A stretch of DNA of 64,000 bases from Bacillota bacterium (GTDB taxonomy: Bacteria > Bacillota > UBA4882 > UBA8346). Under the pieces are notes generated by a model. That model had not been told where the DNA came from and made no database searches. It saw only the letters and a program-made list of their open reading frames with translations. The stretch covers positions 32,196-96,195 of the forward strand of contig JAKOTQ010000001.1 in the NCBI GenBank assembly GCA_029776205.1, given 5' to 3'. The stretch's first letter is position 1. Each line of letters opens with the position of its first letter. This document shows, in pieces, positions 63,718-64,000 of this stretch. The position numbers and the translations under genes were made by a program.

Positions 63718-64000
63718 GCCATTTCACCTCAATCTGTTGATCGGATATCCCTGTCATCAGTCCCAACCATCCGGTAATCTGATTTTTCAGACTTTTTCTA
63801 ACTTCATCTGCTAATGGAACTGTTGGTCGCAATACCAACATCGCTCTTTTCAACCTTCCCTCGTTGAAATCAAATCGGGAAGCAGTAACCTCCGCTTTTC
63901 CGGTCTGACGGATCTGTTCCCGGATGGTTGCCTCAAGTTTTGCCTGATATTGCTTTTGATAAAAATCCTCCCAGCGGGTACGTAAATCCAATCCTGCTGC
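63710..64000 (-). CDS. spoIIIAF: Stage III sporulation protein AF, N-terminus cut off by the window
   Basis: 97 codons are visible; the frame is open through base 64000 (A-A-G-L-D-L-R-T-R), so the true start lies outside. The visible part is the soluble C-terminal domain, ending KNQITGWLGLMTGISDQQIEVKWHD in part as GISDQQIEVKWHD. The two N-terminal helices expected for SpoIIIAF are beyond the edge. Assignment rests mainly on its place just before spoIIIAG and on the family-like C-terminus. Confidence 0.8.
   Translation of the reverse strand, partial: AAGLDLRTRWEDFYQKQYQAKLEATIREQIRQTGKAEVTASRFDFNEGRLKRAMLVLRPTVPLADEVRKSLKNQITGWLGLMTGISDQQIEVKWHD

Overview
The window reads as chromosome of an anaerobic, spore-forming, diderm member of the Bacillota. 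Two independent sets of genes say this. Sporulation and Firmicutes synteny appear in the spoIIIAF-AG-AH genes, an alpha/beta-type SASP, the accB-accC-Asp23-amaP-DUF2273-nusB run and the radA-disA ... carD-PIN/TRAM-ispD-ispF run. An outer membrane is implied by an LpxL/HtrB-type acyltransferase, an ExbB-ExbD-TonB set, an SLH/coiled-coil protein, and two small beta-barrel genes with an aromatic C-terminal residue. Limnochordia/Hydrogenispora-type bacteria fit this mix, but that placement is inference. Almost all genes lie on the minus strand. I saw no rRNA, tRNA, CRISPR array or insertion sequence.

Layout. 1-15.3 kb: housekeeping and metabolic genes (PflX-like radical SAM protein, tlyA, bactofilin-like membrane protein, Ski2-like helicase, thrC, DUF1015, trpS, SDR, gltA, pyrF), ending with a frameshifted outer-membrane barrel gene. 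15.4-27.1 kb: one long minus-strand nitrogen-fixation operon, nifH-nifI1-nifI2-nifD-nifK-nifE-nifN-nifB-[2Fe-2S] ferredoxin-nifV-modA-modB, with a clear sigma-A type promoter before nifH. 27.4-33.8 kb: envelope region with a beta-barrel protein, an SLH/coiled-coil protein, a large secreted cohesin-like protein and tonB-exbD-exbB, then the acyltransferase on the plus strand. 33.8-45.8 kb: ispF, ispD, PIN/TRAM, carD; then a cellodextrin cassette (LacI regulator, GH94 phosphorylase, divergent GH9 hydrolase) placed where disA-radA would normally adjoin carD; then disA, radA and a frameshifted dedA. 45.9-54 kb: a 45-residue cysteine protein, a small-multidrug-export-type membrane protein, mtnP, SASP, an AbrB-like protein with a cysteine desulfurase relative, pgsA, rimO, a TPR protein, and a lytic transglycosylase. 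53.4-64 kb: coaE, mutM, polA, a TsaD paralogue, nusB, the Asp23 group, accC, accB, spoIIIAH-AG-AF (cut by the window end).

How genes work together. The nif operon supplies the Fe protein, MoFe protein, cofactor scaffold (NifEN), NifB, homocitrate (NifV), molybdate uptake (ModAB), a dedicated ferredoxin and the NifI ammonia/2-oxoglutarate switch; modC, nifU/nifS and a nif activator are not in the window. The cellodextrin cassette carries two copies of a near-palindromic operator between the divergent genes, and its enzymes have no signal peptides, so it probably acts on imported cellodextrins. The exbB-exbD-tonB-cohesin-SLH operon looks like a proton-driven envelope machine linked to a peptidoglycan-binding protein.

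The main unexplained structure is a family of degenerate, partly self-complementary intergenic elements (five in 64 kb) that share exact 13- and 16-base words and, in two cases, a central AGGAATGC-type hairpin.
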